From contig NZ_QXQB01000002.1 in NCBI RefSeq assembly GCF_003605435.1, positions 186,001 to 250,000 on the forward strand: a stretch of 64,000 bases of DNA, read 5' to 3'. The stretch comes from Paenibacillus pinisoli (GTDB lineage Bacteria > Bacillota > Bacilli > Paenibacillales > Paenibacillaceae). Positions within the stretch are counted from its first letter, which is position 1. Every line of letters begins with the position of its first letter. Under the pieces are notes generated by a model. That model was not told the origin of the DNA, did no database searches, and saw only the letters and a program-made list of their open reading frames with translations. Below, piece after piece: positions 8,902 to 17,546 of the stretch. A program made the translations under genes and the position numbers.

Positions 8902-9819
8902 TTAGCGGCCTTCCGGCAGCGGATTTAAGCTCTCTTTCGAGGTCTGATGGTCCTGCTCCAGCGGCTCGACATGGACATGAACACCCATAATATTGTGCTT
9001 CCGGCCCATTCTTCGCTCAATCTCGTCACAAATCCGATGGCTCTCAATCAGGGATAATTCAGGATCGACCAGCACAATCACGTCCACCAGCACGTTGCTG
9101 CCGTGAACTCTGGCCTTAATATCTTTAATTGCAATAACGCCTTTTGTTTTGGCAATCGTCGCACGCAGCGTCGTCAGCTCTTTCTCGTCGAAACCGTCGG
9201 TCAGCGCGTGTGTGGAGCTATAGAAGATGCCCCATGCCGTTTTGCAAATAATGATGCCTACAAGCAACGCCGCAACAGGGTCCAGCCAAGGCATACCGAA
9301 TTGGGCTCCGATAATGCCGACTGCCGCTCCGATACTGACCAAAGCGTCAGACAGGTTATCCTTCGCCGCCGCCATCAGCGCCTGATTGTTGATCTTGCGG
9401 GCCAGACGGCTGTTATACCAATAGACTGCTCCCATGCACACTGCCGAGAATAGCGCGACCCAAGCCGTAATCATATTAGGCGTCGTATGCTCGGTTGCGA
9501 TAAGCGATCTAACGGCGGTAATAAGAACTTGAATGCCAACCGTCGCCATAATAAAAGACGCAATAAGTGCGGCAATGGTTTCCGCGCGGAAATGGCCGTA
9601 TGGATGGTCCTTATCCGGCGGCTTCTGCGATATGCGCAGGCCGACCAGCACCGCTGCGGAAGCTACGATATCCGTCAAGTTATTGTAGCCGTCGGCTACG
9701 AGCGCTCCTGATACAAACATATAACCGATTGCGAGCTTCAAGGCTGATAAGGCAATATAAGCAGCTATGCTAACCCAAGCGCCCTTCTCGCCTTCTTTGA
9801 TATCCTCATACTGTGTCAA
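8902..9819 (-). CDS. Cation diffusion facilitator, probable Mn(II) exporter (MneP/MneS-like)
   Basis: Proton-coupled divalent metal exporter with six TM helices and a C-terminal cytoplasmic dimerisation domain (about 210-295). The TM2 site reads DGYNNLTD (43-50), giving Asn46/Asp50, and TM5 reads DNLSD (154-158), giving Asp154/Asp158. Zn-type CDF proteins carry HxxxD in these places, whereas NxxxD/DxxxD is typical of manganese exporters such as B. subtilis MneP/MneS. Start is TTG with AGGAGG 9 bases upstream. A sequence resembling an MntR box lies about 100 bases upstream (9919-9938). Metal specificity is inferred from the site residues. Confidence 0.85.
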   Translation of the reverse strand: MTQYEDIKEGEKGAWVSIAAYIALSALKLAIGYMFVSGALVADGYNNLTDIVASAAVLVGLRISQKPPDKDHPYGHFRAETIAALIASFIMATVGIQVLITAVRSLIATEHTTPNMITAWVALFSAVCMGAVYWYNSRLARKINNQALMAAAKDNLSDALVSIGAAVGIIGAQFGMPWLDPVAALLVGIIICKTAWGIFYSSTHALTDGFDEKELTTLRATIAKTKGVIAIKDIKARVHGSNVLVDVIVLVDPELSLIESHRICDEIERRMGRKHNIMGVHVHVEPLEQDHQTSKESLNPLPEGR

Positions 9820-9861
9820 AATGCCAAGCCTCCTGCCAATCTCTTCAAAACGTCTCTCGAT

Positions 9862-9938
9862 ATCATACCCGAGCGGTACCGTGTGGGTCTAGAGAAACAG
9901 TGTTGACCTTATGCGAGCTTTTATGCCTCAGGGCAAAA
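9862..9938 (-). promoter_or_regulatory. Putative MntR box and -10 element for the Mn-type CDF gene
   Basis: On the minus strand TTTGCCCTGAGGCATAAA (within 9919-9938) matches about 12 of 16 positions of the B. subtilis MntR-box pattern TTTGCCTTAAGGAAAA as I recall it. A -10-like TATGAT lies at 9862-9867 with no good -35, which fits an activated promoter. In B. subtilis MntR activates mneP and mneS. I looked for a yybP-ykoY riboswitch here and saw none. Confidence 0.35.
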
Positions 9939-10033
9939 GAGTGAGACAAGGGCCAGAATCGGAAAACAGCCGCCTGCGCCGATCCGGTCTACGTTATGAT
10001 GGTCGCAATGGATGCGAATCATTCCCATTTCAC

Positions 10034-10068
10034 ACAAAAAAACCGCCCCGAAAATAAATTCGGGACGG
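10034..10068 (-). terminator. Intrinsic terminator of ABC-F gene
   Basis: On minus: CCGTCCCG, loop, CGGGGCGG followed by TTTTTTT. Starts 17 bases after the stop at 10085. Confidence 0.88.
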
Positions 10069-10084
10069 AATGGCTCAATTATGC

Positions 10085-11704
10085 TTATACCGAGTACATG
10101 CGCTCGCGAATCTCTTTCACTTCCGCGCTCTCAAGGTACTCATCGTAAGTCATCATACGGTCGATCACTCCGTTCGGAGTAATCTCGATAATCCGGTTGG
10201 CGATCGTCTGTACGAACTGATGGTCATGGGATGTGAACAGGATCGTGCAATCCGTATCGATCAGACCGTTGTTCAGCGCTGTAATAGACTCCAGATCCAA
10301 GTGGTTCGTCGGTTCATCCAGGATGAACACGTTCGCGCCTTCCAGCATCATCTTAGACAGCATGCAGCGAACCTTCTCGCCGCCAGACAATACGCTTGCT
10401 TTCTTCATAGCATCGTCGCCAGAGAACAGCATTCGGCCAAGGAAGCCTCGCAGGAACGTCTCGTCAGGGTCTTTCGAATATTGGCGAAGCCAATCTACCA
10501 GGTTCAGATCAACGCCGTCGAAGTACGCGGAGTTGTCCTTAGGGAAGTACGCGCGAGTCGTCGTAACGCCCCACGAATAATTGCCCGCATCCGCCTCAAG
10601 CTCGCCGGCGATCAGCTGGAAGAACGTAGTCTTCGGCAAGCTGTTCGGTCCGACAAAAGCGATCTTGTCGCCTTTATTGATCGTAATGGTCAAGTTGTCG
10701 ATCAGCTTCTCGCCTTCAACCGATTTGGTCAGGCCTTCAACTAGAAGAAGCTGCTTGCCCGCTTCGCGCTCGCCTTTGAACAAGATAAACGGATATTTAC
10801 GATTGGACGGACGAATGTCATCCAGCGTAATCTTATCAAGCAGCTTCTTACGGGAAGTCGCTTGCTTGGACTTTGATTTGTTCGCGCTGAAACGTTGGAT
10901 AAACGCCTGCAGCTCTTTAATCTTGTCTTCCTTCTTCTTGTTCTCTGAACGCATAAGCGATAGAGCCAGCTGGCTGGACTCGTACCAGAAGTCGTAGTTG
11001 CCCACATACATCTGAATTTTGCCAAAGTCAATGTCCGCAATATGCGTACATACCGTATTCAAGAAGTGACGGTCATGGCTGACTACGACTACGGTGCCTT
11101 CATACTTTGCAAGGAAGTCCTCTAACCAGCGAATGGACTCGATGTCCAAGTGGTTGGTAGGCTCATCGAGCAATAGAATGTGAGGAGAGCCGAACAATGC
11201 TTGCGCCAGCAAGACGCGGACCTTCTCGTTGCCGCTCAGCTCTGACATCTGCTTGTCATGAAGCTCGGTCGAGATGCCAAGGCCGTTCAGCATCTCTGCC
11301 GCCTCGGATTCAGCCTCCCAGCCGTTCATATCCGCAAATTCTGCCTCAAGCTCGCCTGCGCGCATGCCGTCTTCGTCCGTGAAGTCAGCTTTCGCATACA
11401 GCGCGTCCTTCTCCTTCATCACTTCATACAGCTTCTTATGACCCATAATGACAGTCTCGAGCACTCTGAAGCTATCATATTCGTAATGGTTCTGTTTCAA
11501 TACGGCAAGGCGTTCGCCCGGCGTAATATGAACTTCGCCCGAGGATTGCTCCACTTCGCCGGATAGAATCTTGAGGAACGTAGACTTGCCCGCCCCGTTC
11601 GCTCCAATCAGGCCGTAGCAATTGCCCGGCGTAAACTTGATATTAACATCTTCAAAAAGCGCGCGCTTCCCAAAGCGAAGCGTTATGCCACTTGTGCTAA
11701 TCAT
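10085..11704 (-). CDS. ABC-F family ATPase (YkpA/YbiT-like)
   Basis: Soluble protein with two ATP-binding cassettes joined by a linker and no membrane segments, the ABC-F architecture; relatives bind the ribosomal E site and relieve stalling or protect against antibiotics. NBD1 Walker A GANGAGKS (about 35-42) and Walker B LLLDEPTNHLD; linker with a basic/coiled region SANKSKSKQATSRKK (about 275-290); NBD2 Walker B FILDEPTNHLD. Two oddities: the first signature is LSGNEKVR rather than LSGGE, and NBD2 has GPNSLPKTT, with Pro where the P-loop Gly should be. At 539 residues it matches the YkpA length. No clear strong RBS before the ATG. Confidence 0.9.
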   Translation of the reverse strand: MISTSGITLRFGKRALFEDVNIKFTPGNCYGLIGANGAGKSTFLKILSGEVEQSSGEVHITPGERLAVLKQNHYEYDSFRVLETVIMGHKKLYEVMKEKDALYAKADFTDEDGMRAGELEAEFADMNGWEAESEAAEMLNGLGISTELHDKQMSELSGNEKVRVLLAQALFGSPHILLLDEPTNHLDIESIRWLEDFLAKYEGTVVVVSHDRHFLNTVCTHIADIDFGKIQMYVGNYDFWYESSQLALSLMRSENKKKEDKIKELQAFIQRFSANKSKSKQATSRKKLLDKITLDDIRPSNRKYPFILFKGEREAGKQLLLVEGLTKSVEGEKLIDNLTITINKGDKIAFVGPNSLPKTTFFQLIAGELEADAGNYSWGVTTTRAYFPKDNSAYFDGVDLNLVDWLRQYSKDPDETFLRGFLGRMLFSGDDAMKKASVLSGGEKVRCMLSKMMLEGANVFILDEPTNHLDLESITALNNGLIDTDCTILFTSHDHQFVQTIANRIIEITPNGVIDRMMTYDEYLESAEVKEIRERMYSV

Positions 11705-11840
11705 GGTATTTAATCCCGTCCTTCACTACATAATCGCATTTTCTCGAACTATTATAGCACAGTCTCTTATAGAAACGAACGATGAAAGCGGCTTATATGG
11801 AAAAGATCACAGATTTCTGCCGCATAAAGGGCTGACTGCG

Positions 11841-11888
11841 CAAAAAACCTCTCCCCGGCATACATACGCGCCGGACGGCAGAGAGGTT
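11841..11888 (-). terminator. Intrinsic terminator of oxidoreductase gene
   Basis: On minus: AACCTCTC..GCC/GGC..GAGAGGTTTTTT hairpin, with a T-run of six, 19 bases past the stop at 11907. Confidence 0.85.
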
Positions 11889-11906
11889 CCAACCTATCCC
11901 ATGGTT

Positions 11907-12968
11907 TCATATCAGCTTAATTTCATGGCCGGTACGCGAAGATTCGTAGATGGCATCCAGTATCCGGCTTGTTGTATAACCAGCCATGGCACCTGCGTCA
12001 GGCTGCCGCCCCTCATGAACGCATTCCACGAAGCAGCGGGCCATCAGCACCCGATCCTCTTCCCCTGCATACGGCGCTATCTCGCTTTCGGCCACCTCAT
12101 TGCTCCGATGAGTAATATACGTCCCTCTCTCGCCAATGATCGATATGCCGCCCTTCGTGCCCATCAGATGCAGGAACGGCTCCTCCGGCAAGCCTGCCGC
12201 ATGAGCAGCCCAGCTGACGTCAAGCGACAGCGTCGCTCCGTTATCCAGCTTGATCAGCGCGGAAGCCAGATCCTCAACATTGTAATAACCGTTCCAGTCA
12301 GGCGTGCCCCAGCTGCCGATGCCTTCGCGGTTCGGGCCGAACTCCGCATAGGTCGAGCCATAGACGGATTGCGGCTGCGGATTGCCCATCAGATAGAGCG
12401 ACAAATCAAGCATATGGACACCGATGTCTATGAGCGGCCCTCCGCCCGCAGCCTCCTTGCGCGTAAACCATGATCCCCAGCCCGGGATGCCCTTCTTGCG
12501 GAGCCAGCCCGTCTTGGCCAGGTAGATTCGCCCGAGGTCACCGCGGCTGATCATCTCCTTCACCGCCCGGCTCAGCCCCTTCCACCGCATCTGATGCGCG
12601 ATCATCAGCACTTTGCCCGACCGTTCCGCCTCATCAGCGATGGAGCGCGCAGAAGCTGAATCGATAGCCATCGGCTTCTCCAGCAGCACATGCTTGCCCC
12701 GCTTTAGCGCTTCAATGGCATACGGAGCATGGAATTGATTCGGCACCGCTATCACAACAACGTCCACGCTCTCATCCGCAAGCAGCGCCCATGGGTCGGT
12801 GTAAACCGCCGCAATGCCGTACTGCCCGGCTCGCTGCTGCGCCATCTGCAGATGCGCATCCGCAACTGCCGTCACATTCGCGCCCTCGACTTTAGCCAAG
12901 GTGTCCATATGGACGCCGCCTATTGCCCCTGCCCCAATGATGCCTATGCTCAAATTTCGATTCGTCAT
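11907..12968 (-). CDS. Gfo/Idh/MocA family oxidoreductase
   Basis: NAD(P)-dependent sugar or inositol-type dehydrogenase. N-terminal Rossmann fold with GIIGAGAIGGVH (residues 9-20) and the family EKP motif in HVLLEKPMAID (about 93-103), where Lys is catalytic; C-terminal alpha/beta domain with GGGPLIDIGVHMLDLSLYLMG (split here: GGGPLID, IGVHMLDL) around 175-195. AGGAGG is 6 bases upstream of the ATG. The substrate cannot be assigned; the neighbours (ABC-F, metallo-hydrolase) give no pathway. Confidence 0.88.
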   Translation of the reverse strand: MTNRNLSIGIIGAGAIGGVHMDTLAKVEGANVTAVADAHLQMAQQRAGQYGIAAVYTDPWALLADESVDVVVIAVPNQFHAPYAIEALKRGKHVLLEKPMAIDSASARSIADEAERSGKVLMIAHQMRWKGLSRAVKEMISRGDLGRIYLAKTGWLRKKGIPGWGSWFTRKEAAGGGPLIDIGVHMLDLSLYLMGNPQPQSVYGSTYAEFGPNREGIGSWGTPDWNGYYNVEDLASALIKLDNGATLSLDVSWAAHAAGLPEEPFLHLMGTKGGISIIGERGTYITHRSNEVAESEIAPYAGEEDRVLMARCFVECVHEGRQPDAGAMAGYTTSRILDAIYESSRTGHEIKLI

Positions 12969-13042
12969 GGATAGCCTCCTAACGGAAATCTATTTTTGCG
13001 CACTATGCTTAGAGCACTTCTTAGAAGGATTGGTCCCAAGCA

Positions 13043-14113
13043 CTACGTAAGCTTCCATGTCTCTCCGAGCGGCAGCACGATGACGCGCTCCTTCTCGAGG
13101 CATCTCCGGCAGCGCTCCGCTTCCAGGCGGTCAAGAGCTTCCCGCGGAGTATCGTCCGCCAGCTTGAAGGCGCCATAATGCATGGGAACAAACCATTTGG
13201 CCCCCGTATCCTCGAAGGCCTGCAATGCTTCCTCCGGCGACACATGCTGCGGACTCATGAACCATTCCGGCTCATAGGCGCCGATCGGCATAAGCGCCAC
13301 ATCGATCTGGAACCGGCTGCCGATCTCCTTGAACCCGCGAAAATACCCGCTGTCTCCAGCAAAATAGATTGTCGAAGCCGGAACGGCATGACGCACCGCC
13401 CGCTTTTTCTTCTCGGGCTGCTCCGCCTTCCAAGCCGACGCTGCCGCCGTTTCTTGGTATGAGGCTTTTATCGATTCAGCCGTCTGTTGCTTGCTATGCG
13501 GTTCTATATCGGCACGATTCGCCCCCGCCGTCTCCATCACCCATCCGCCCCAATGAGAGCTGTTCGTATCCCATGGATTGCGGCGCGTCCAGTGCTGAGA
13601 CGGCACGAAGGTGAATTTGACGCCTTTGATCGTAACCGACTCCCACCAATGAAATTCCCTGACGTTGTTGAATCCCTTCAGCTTCAGCTTCGAGCTAAGC
13701 CCTGCAGGAACAAGCAATTGCCTGCCGCCTGTCAGCCGCCTGAGCGATGCGATGCTTAAATGGTCGTAATGGGAATGGGAGACCAGCACCACATCCACGG
13801 GAGGCACGTCCTTAATGGGAATGCCGGGCGGCGCAAGCCGCTTCTGAAAGGCCATTTGTCCCGACCATACGGGATCCGTCACAATATTTAAACCTCCCAG
13901 TTGAATGAGGAAGGTGGAATGTCCAATCCAGGTGATGGACGGGAGCTCTCTGTTGCTTGCCAAAAAAGGCAAGTCCGTCTCCCCTTGGGGTACCCTATAC
14001 GAATAATCCTTCAGCTTGAGCTTGCGGACCCGTTCTTGACGCCATCGTTTGAATTGCTTAAAGGAATTATGCTGTTCAACCTGATCCTGATTGGCAAATT
14101 TCTTATTTCTCAA
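13043..14113 (-). CDS. Metallo-beta-lactamase fold hydrolase, NAPE-PLD-like
   Basis: Zinc-dependent hydrolase of the MBL superfamily closest in layout to N-acyl-phosphatidylethanolamine phospholipase D and UlaG-type enzymes. WIGHSTFLIQ opens the fold, SHSHYDH is the HxHxDH metal motif, and further ligands are in PSQHWTRR, FAGDSGYF and VPMHYG. A hydrophilic insert of about 50 residues (HSKQQTAESIKASYQETAAA and following) separates the third and fourth motifs and is probably a surface loop. The open frame reaches 14182; GGGGAGGG precedes TTG at 14113, chosen as start, while ATG 14146 lacks spaced RBS. Substrate unknown. Confidence 0.78.
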   Translation of the reverse strand: MRNKKFANQDQVEQHNSFKQFKRWRQERVRKLKLKDYSYRVPQGETDLPFLASNRELPSITWIGHSTFLIQLGGLNIVTDPVWSGQMAFQKRLAPPGIPIKDVPPVDVVLVSHSHYDHLSIASLRRLTGGRQLLVPAGLSSKLKLKGFNNVREFHWWESVTIKGVKFTFVPSQHWTRRNPWDTNSSHWGGWVMETAGANRADIEPHSKQQTAESIKASYQETAAASAWKAEQPEKKKRAVRHAVPASTIYFAGDSGYFRGFKEIGSRFQIDVALMPIGAYEPEWFMSPQHVSPEEALQAFEDTGAKWFVPMHYGAFKLADDTPREALDRLEAERCRRCLEKERVIVLPLGETWKLT

Positions 14114-14329
14114 GTTGCGCTTTCCCTCCCCGCTTGCTTGTGGCATACCCTTAAGATAACAAGTCAAGGGCATGCATTGCAAATTGCGAACAACGTATTG
14201 TCGTTTCCAGTCTACTCAACTTAGCCTTATTGCGGTATCGATTGCTGGGATTATCCGCGGCTGTCATGGTATAGTAGAGTAGATGGCATTGTACATGCGT
14301 ATAACTATCTTTAAGGAGGTTTCGCTCAA

Positions 14330-15478
14330 ATGAAACTGTTATCCATAGAACCAACGCCGAGCCCCAACTCCATGAAGCTGAATGTGGACGAGATGCTGCC
14401 GCGCGGCAGAAGGCTGACGTATAAGGTGTCCGAGGCGGACAGCGCGCCGGAGCCGTTCAAAGGCCTGCTCGCTATAGAGGGCGTGCGCAGCGTATTCCGC
14501 ACCGCCGACTTCATTGCGCTTGACCGCAAGCCGGGAGCGGATTGGGCGCGCATCTTGGCCGATGCCCGGCAGCTCCTGCAGGCCGGCGACGGTGATGCTT
14601 CGGCAGCAGCAGGCAACGGAATCTCCACCGGATTCGGCGAAGCTCAAGTGCTTGTGCAGATGTTCCGCGGCATCCCGATTCAGGTCAGAGTGCGGATGGA
14701 CGACAAGGAAGTGCGTTCCGCACTCCCGCCGAAATTCACCGACGCCGTCAGCGCAGCAGCCGGCTCTACTATGATCCGCGAGCGCAAGCTGGAGGAATTC
14801 GGCGTCCGTTATGGCGAGCCGGAGGAGATCGCCGCCGAGATCGTTCGCGAGCTTGAAGCGACGTACACGGAGGAGCGGCTGAATATGCTCATCGAAGCTT
14901 CGCTGCAAGCAGGCCCCGGCGAGCAGGAAGCCCCTGTAGCGCCTAGACCCGCTCCGCTGTCGCTGGAAGAGGCGCTGGAGCAGTTCAAGTCGGATGACTG
15001 GCAGATTCGCTACGCCGCGCTGGAGCGCTATATTAGCGAACCGGACGGCATTCCGCTGCTCGAGAAGGCCATCCGCGACCAGAATGCTTCGATCAAGCGT
15101 CTGGGCGTCATCTACCTGGGCGACCTCAAGACCCCGGAAGCGATGCCGCTGCTGTTCGAAGCGTTGAAGGATTCCTCCTCGTCCGTAAGGCGTACAGCTG
15201 GCGATACATTGTCCGACATCGGAGATCCGGCGGCGATCGGCCCGATGATCGAGGCATTGAAGGACAAGAACAAGCTTGTCCGCTGGAGAGCGGCGCGCTT
15301 CCTCTATGAGGCGGGCGACGAATCTGCCATCGAGGCACTGGAAGAAGCAGCCAAGGACAGCGAGTTCGAGATTATGCTGCAAGCCCAGATTGCGCTGGAG
15401 AGAATTCAACGCGGCGAAGAAGCAGCCGGCTCCGTATGGCAGCAGATGACCGCCGCCCGGAATCAGGAGTCAAAATAA
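14330..15478 (+). CDS. Nfu-N domain / HEAT-repeat protein (CvfC/YpgR-like)
   Basis: Cytoplasmic protein with an N-terminal Nfu/NifU N-domain (residues 1-85; MKLLSIEPTPSPNSMKL, also VRSVFRTADFIALDR), a middle alpha/beta part (95-190) and C-terminal HEAT repeats (about 210-365; units such as AMPLLFEALKDSSSSVRRTA and AIGPMIEALKDKNKLVRWRA). The same architecture occurs in Firmicutes proteins annotated conserved virulence factor C and B. subtilis YpgR. There is no Nfu C-terminal CxxC cluster-binding domain, so it is unlikely to be an Fe-S scaffold itself. AAGGAGG is 10 bases before the ATG. Biochemical role unknown. Confidence 0.82.
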   Translation: MKLLSIEPTPSPNSMKLNVDEMLPRGRRLTYKVSEADSAPEPFKGLLAIEGVRSVFRTADFIALDRKPGADWARILADARQLLQAGDGDASAAAGNGISTGFGEAQVLVQMFRGIPIQVRVRMDDKEVRSALPPKFTDAVSAAAGSTMIRERKLEEFGVRYGEPEEIAAEIVRELEATYTEERLNMLIEASLQAGPGEQEAPVAPRPAPLSLEEALEQFKSDDWQIRYAALERYISEPDGIPLLEKAIRDQNASIKRLGVIYLGDLKTPEAMPLLFEALKDSSSSVRRTAGDTLSDIGDPAAIGPMIEALKDKNKLVRWRAARFLYEAGDESAIEALEEAAKDSEFEIMLQAQIALERIQRGEEAAGSVWQQMTAARNQESK

Positions 15479-15486
15479 GATGAGAA

Positions 15487-15539
15487 AGAGCCTGCGAAGA
15501 TGGTGCCAGAAGACACCGCTCTCGCAGGCTCTATTTAAT
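15487..15539. terminator. Hairpin terminator between convergent genes
   Basis: Stem AGAGCCTGCGA / TCGCAGGCTCT with a 22-base loop. The T-tract is weak on both strands, so efficiency is uncertain. Confidence 0.55.
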
Positions 15540-15568
15540 ATTGATGATTAGCATAACTGCCCTCGAGG

Positions 15569-16756
15569 CTATGGATAGTTCAAATGCAACTGAACGAGCA
15601 GCGCATCGCCTCCGCTTCCGAACTTCTCATAGCTCGCGCGGTAGCCCACCGCAACTCCTACTCCATCGAATGCCGCTTTCAGCTCATTCGGGAAGTCCTC
15701 GCCTTGCTCGTACCGGAATTCCAGCTTGCCCGTTCGGGAAGCGACAGCCGAGCGAATACGTTCCTTGAGCTCGACCGCATCTGCTACCGTATGCTCCTCC
15801 TCCAGCCAATGCAGCCCTATCGCCACCTTAAGCTTTTCAAAACGGTCAGACTGATCCCCGCCCGCTTCCGCCAGGTTCTTCAAGGCATCGGCGTATCTGG
15901 TTGAAGCTTCCGGATACGTCCGCGTCCATTGATGGTCTGCCCTAAGCTCCTCATCCGTCTTCAAATAATACGTATAACGGATGCGGTCATCCTCGGCGCC
16001 AACCGGATCATCCCATGTCAGATCCAGATGGTACCATTGCCCGTCAAGCTGCACCATGTTCCAGGCATGCTCGCCAGTATTGACCTTGCCTTCTGCAATG
16101 AGCACCGGTATACCCGCCTTCTCCAGCATGAGATAGCCGAGCAGCGAGTACCCCTGGCATACCGCTTTGCCTAATGAGATCGCATTGTAAGCCGTATAGT
16201 AGCTAAGCGACTGATCGTACTCCACATGGGTTACGACCCAATCGTGAATGGCTTTTACCTTCTCGTGGTCATTCATGCCCGGCTGCAGGATTGCGGCAAG
16301 CGCTGCATCCACTGCCTGCACCACTTTGGCCGTCTCCTCCGGCGACTCGCGGTATTTCGCCTCCACCGTTATGGTTGACTTGTTGCCCCAGCTTCGAATC
16401 GTATACAAGTAAGACTCCAATATGTAAGCGGAGTAGTCGTCATGCGTGAGCGCCGCCCTGATAATATCGGTCATCTGGTCGGACAGCTCTGACTTGTCGC
16501 CCGTATAAGAGGCAGAGAACCGCTCATCCCGCTCCTTGAACCCTTTGGCCAGCTCAAGCTCAAGCTTCTCGAATCGGTCCGGCAGCTCCTCCTCGGCTGC
16601 GGCCGGCTCATGAGCCGCTTCCACTGCTTTGGCAACAGGAGCCGGCTCCGGGCTCGAATCCGCGCTCGTCGGGAACAAATTCAGTTTCATATTCAAGCTG
16701 TACGCGCCAGCAATGACAATCGCGATAGCCAGCAGCTTGACTGCTCCTTTACGCAT
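15569..16756 (-). CDS. Exported transglutaminase-like (cysteine protease fold) protein
   Basis: Membrane-anchored or secreted protein with one N-terminal hydrophobic segment (about residues 5-24), a proline/alanine-rich linker, and a transglutaminase-like core. Catalytic triad candidates are Cys in KAVCQGYS, His in GEHAWNMV and Asp in LDLTWDDP. Bacterial members are thought to be proteases or peptide cross-linkers at the cell surface; no substrate is evident. The open frame reaches 16795, but GGAGG lies 5 bases before the ATG at 16756 (MRKGAVKLL), giving 395 residues. Monocistronic by spacing. Confidence 0.8.
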   Translation of the reverse strand: MRKGAVKLLAIAIVIAGAYSLNMKLNLFPTSADSSPEPAPVAKAVEAAHEPAAAEEELPDRFEKLELELAKGFKERDERFSASYTGDKSELSDQMTDIIRAALTHDDYSAYILESYLYTIRSWGNKSTITVEAKYRESPEETAKVVQAVDAALAAILQPGMNDHEKVKAIHDWVVTHVEYDQSLSYYTAYNAISLGKAVCQGYSLLGYLMLEKAGIPVLIAEGKVNTGEHAWNMVQLDGQWYHLDLTWDDPVGAEDDRIRYTYYLKTDEELRADHQWTRTYPEASTRYADALKNLAEAGGDQSDRFEKLKVAIGLHWLEEEHTVADAVELKERIRSAVASRTGKLEFRYEQGEDFPNELKAAFDGVGVAVGYRASYEKFGSGGDALLVQLHLNYP

Positions 16757-16887
16757 AGGCTCCTCCTTCAATCTCTCCTGCGGCATAGCCGCCACTCGAA
16801 TGGCGAACGCTTGCCCGCTTTCCTAACATCATATGTTCGTCCACGGGAATGATGCCAGTCCGAAGGCAAATTGCCCCCAACATCAGC

Positions 16888-17529
16888 TTAACCCAGCTCG
16901 CTGACCGCAAGAGTGAACGCCCGGGCGCGCTCGGTAATTCTGTGGAACTGGCCTTCCTTCACCCATTCCATATTAACCAGCTTGGTTCCGAGTCCGACAC
17001 CGTTCGCACCTGAGCCGAAGTATTCTGCAATATTGTGCAGATCGACTCCGCCGGTTGCCAGAATCGGCACTTCCTTGAGCGGGCCGCGAATCTCCTTCAA
17101 ATAATTGACCCCAAGCGATCCCATAGGGAACAGCTTGACAGCTTCTGCGCCGGCCTTGACGGCCCTCACAATCTCGGTAGGCGTCATGACGCCCGGCCAG
17201 ACGGAGACGCCATGCTCCCGGCCATATGCGATAACTTCCTCATCCAGATTGGGAGAGATCAGGAACTGCGCTCCCGCCTTAACCGCTTGCTTCGCGGTAT
17301 CGAGATCAATAACCGTTCCGGCTCCGATATGCGCTTCTTCGCCGAACCGCTCGCGCCAGCGGCTGATCATAGCCGCCGCGCCGTCCGTATTCATCGTAAT
17401 CTCCATCAGCCGGATGCCGCCGTCCAGCAGCGCTCTGGCTGTATCGTCTGCCTTGTCATCCTCGATGCCGCGCAGGATAGCCACGATTTTATGCTTCAAC
17501 AATTCATTCAGCATGCCGCTCATTCCCAT
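16888..17529 (-). CDS. eda: KDPG/KHG aldolase
   Basis: Bifunctional 2-dehydro-3-deoxy-phosphogluconate / 4-hydroxy-2-oxoglutarate aldolase, a TIM-barrel class I enzyme producing pyruvate and glyceraldehyde 3-phosphate. IGAGTVIDLDTAKQAVKAGA and FLISPNLDEEVI are family landmarks; the Schiff-base Lys is in AEAVKLFPM, and GGVDLHNIAEYFGSGANGVG binds phosphate. The start is placed at ATG 17529 (MGMSGML) after AAAGGGG; the frame is open to 17565. It begins 17 bases after the mutY stop, so the two are probably cotranscribed. No other Entner-Doudoroff or uronate genes are near. Confidence 0.88.
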   Translation of the reverse strand: MGMSGMLNELLKHKIVAILRGIEDDKADDTARALLDGGIRLMEITMNTDGAAAMISRWRERFGEEAHIGAGTVIDLDTAKQAVKAGAQFLISPNLDEEVIAYGREHGVSVWPGVMTPTEIVRAVKAGAEAVKLFPMGSLGVNYLKEIRGPLKEVPILATGGVDLHNIAEYFGSGANGVGLGTKLVNMEWVKEGQFHRITERARAFTLAVSELG

Positions 17530-17546
17530 TCTACCCCTTTTCCGCC

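Noticed and set aside
9820-10030. yybP-ykoY manganese riboswitch upstream of the Mn-type CDF gene
   Set aside because: None of the conserved internal-loop sequences were found on the minus strand; an MntR-like box is the better explanation.
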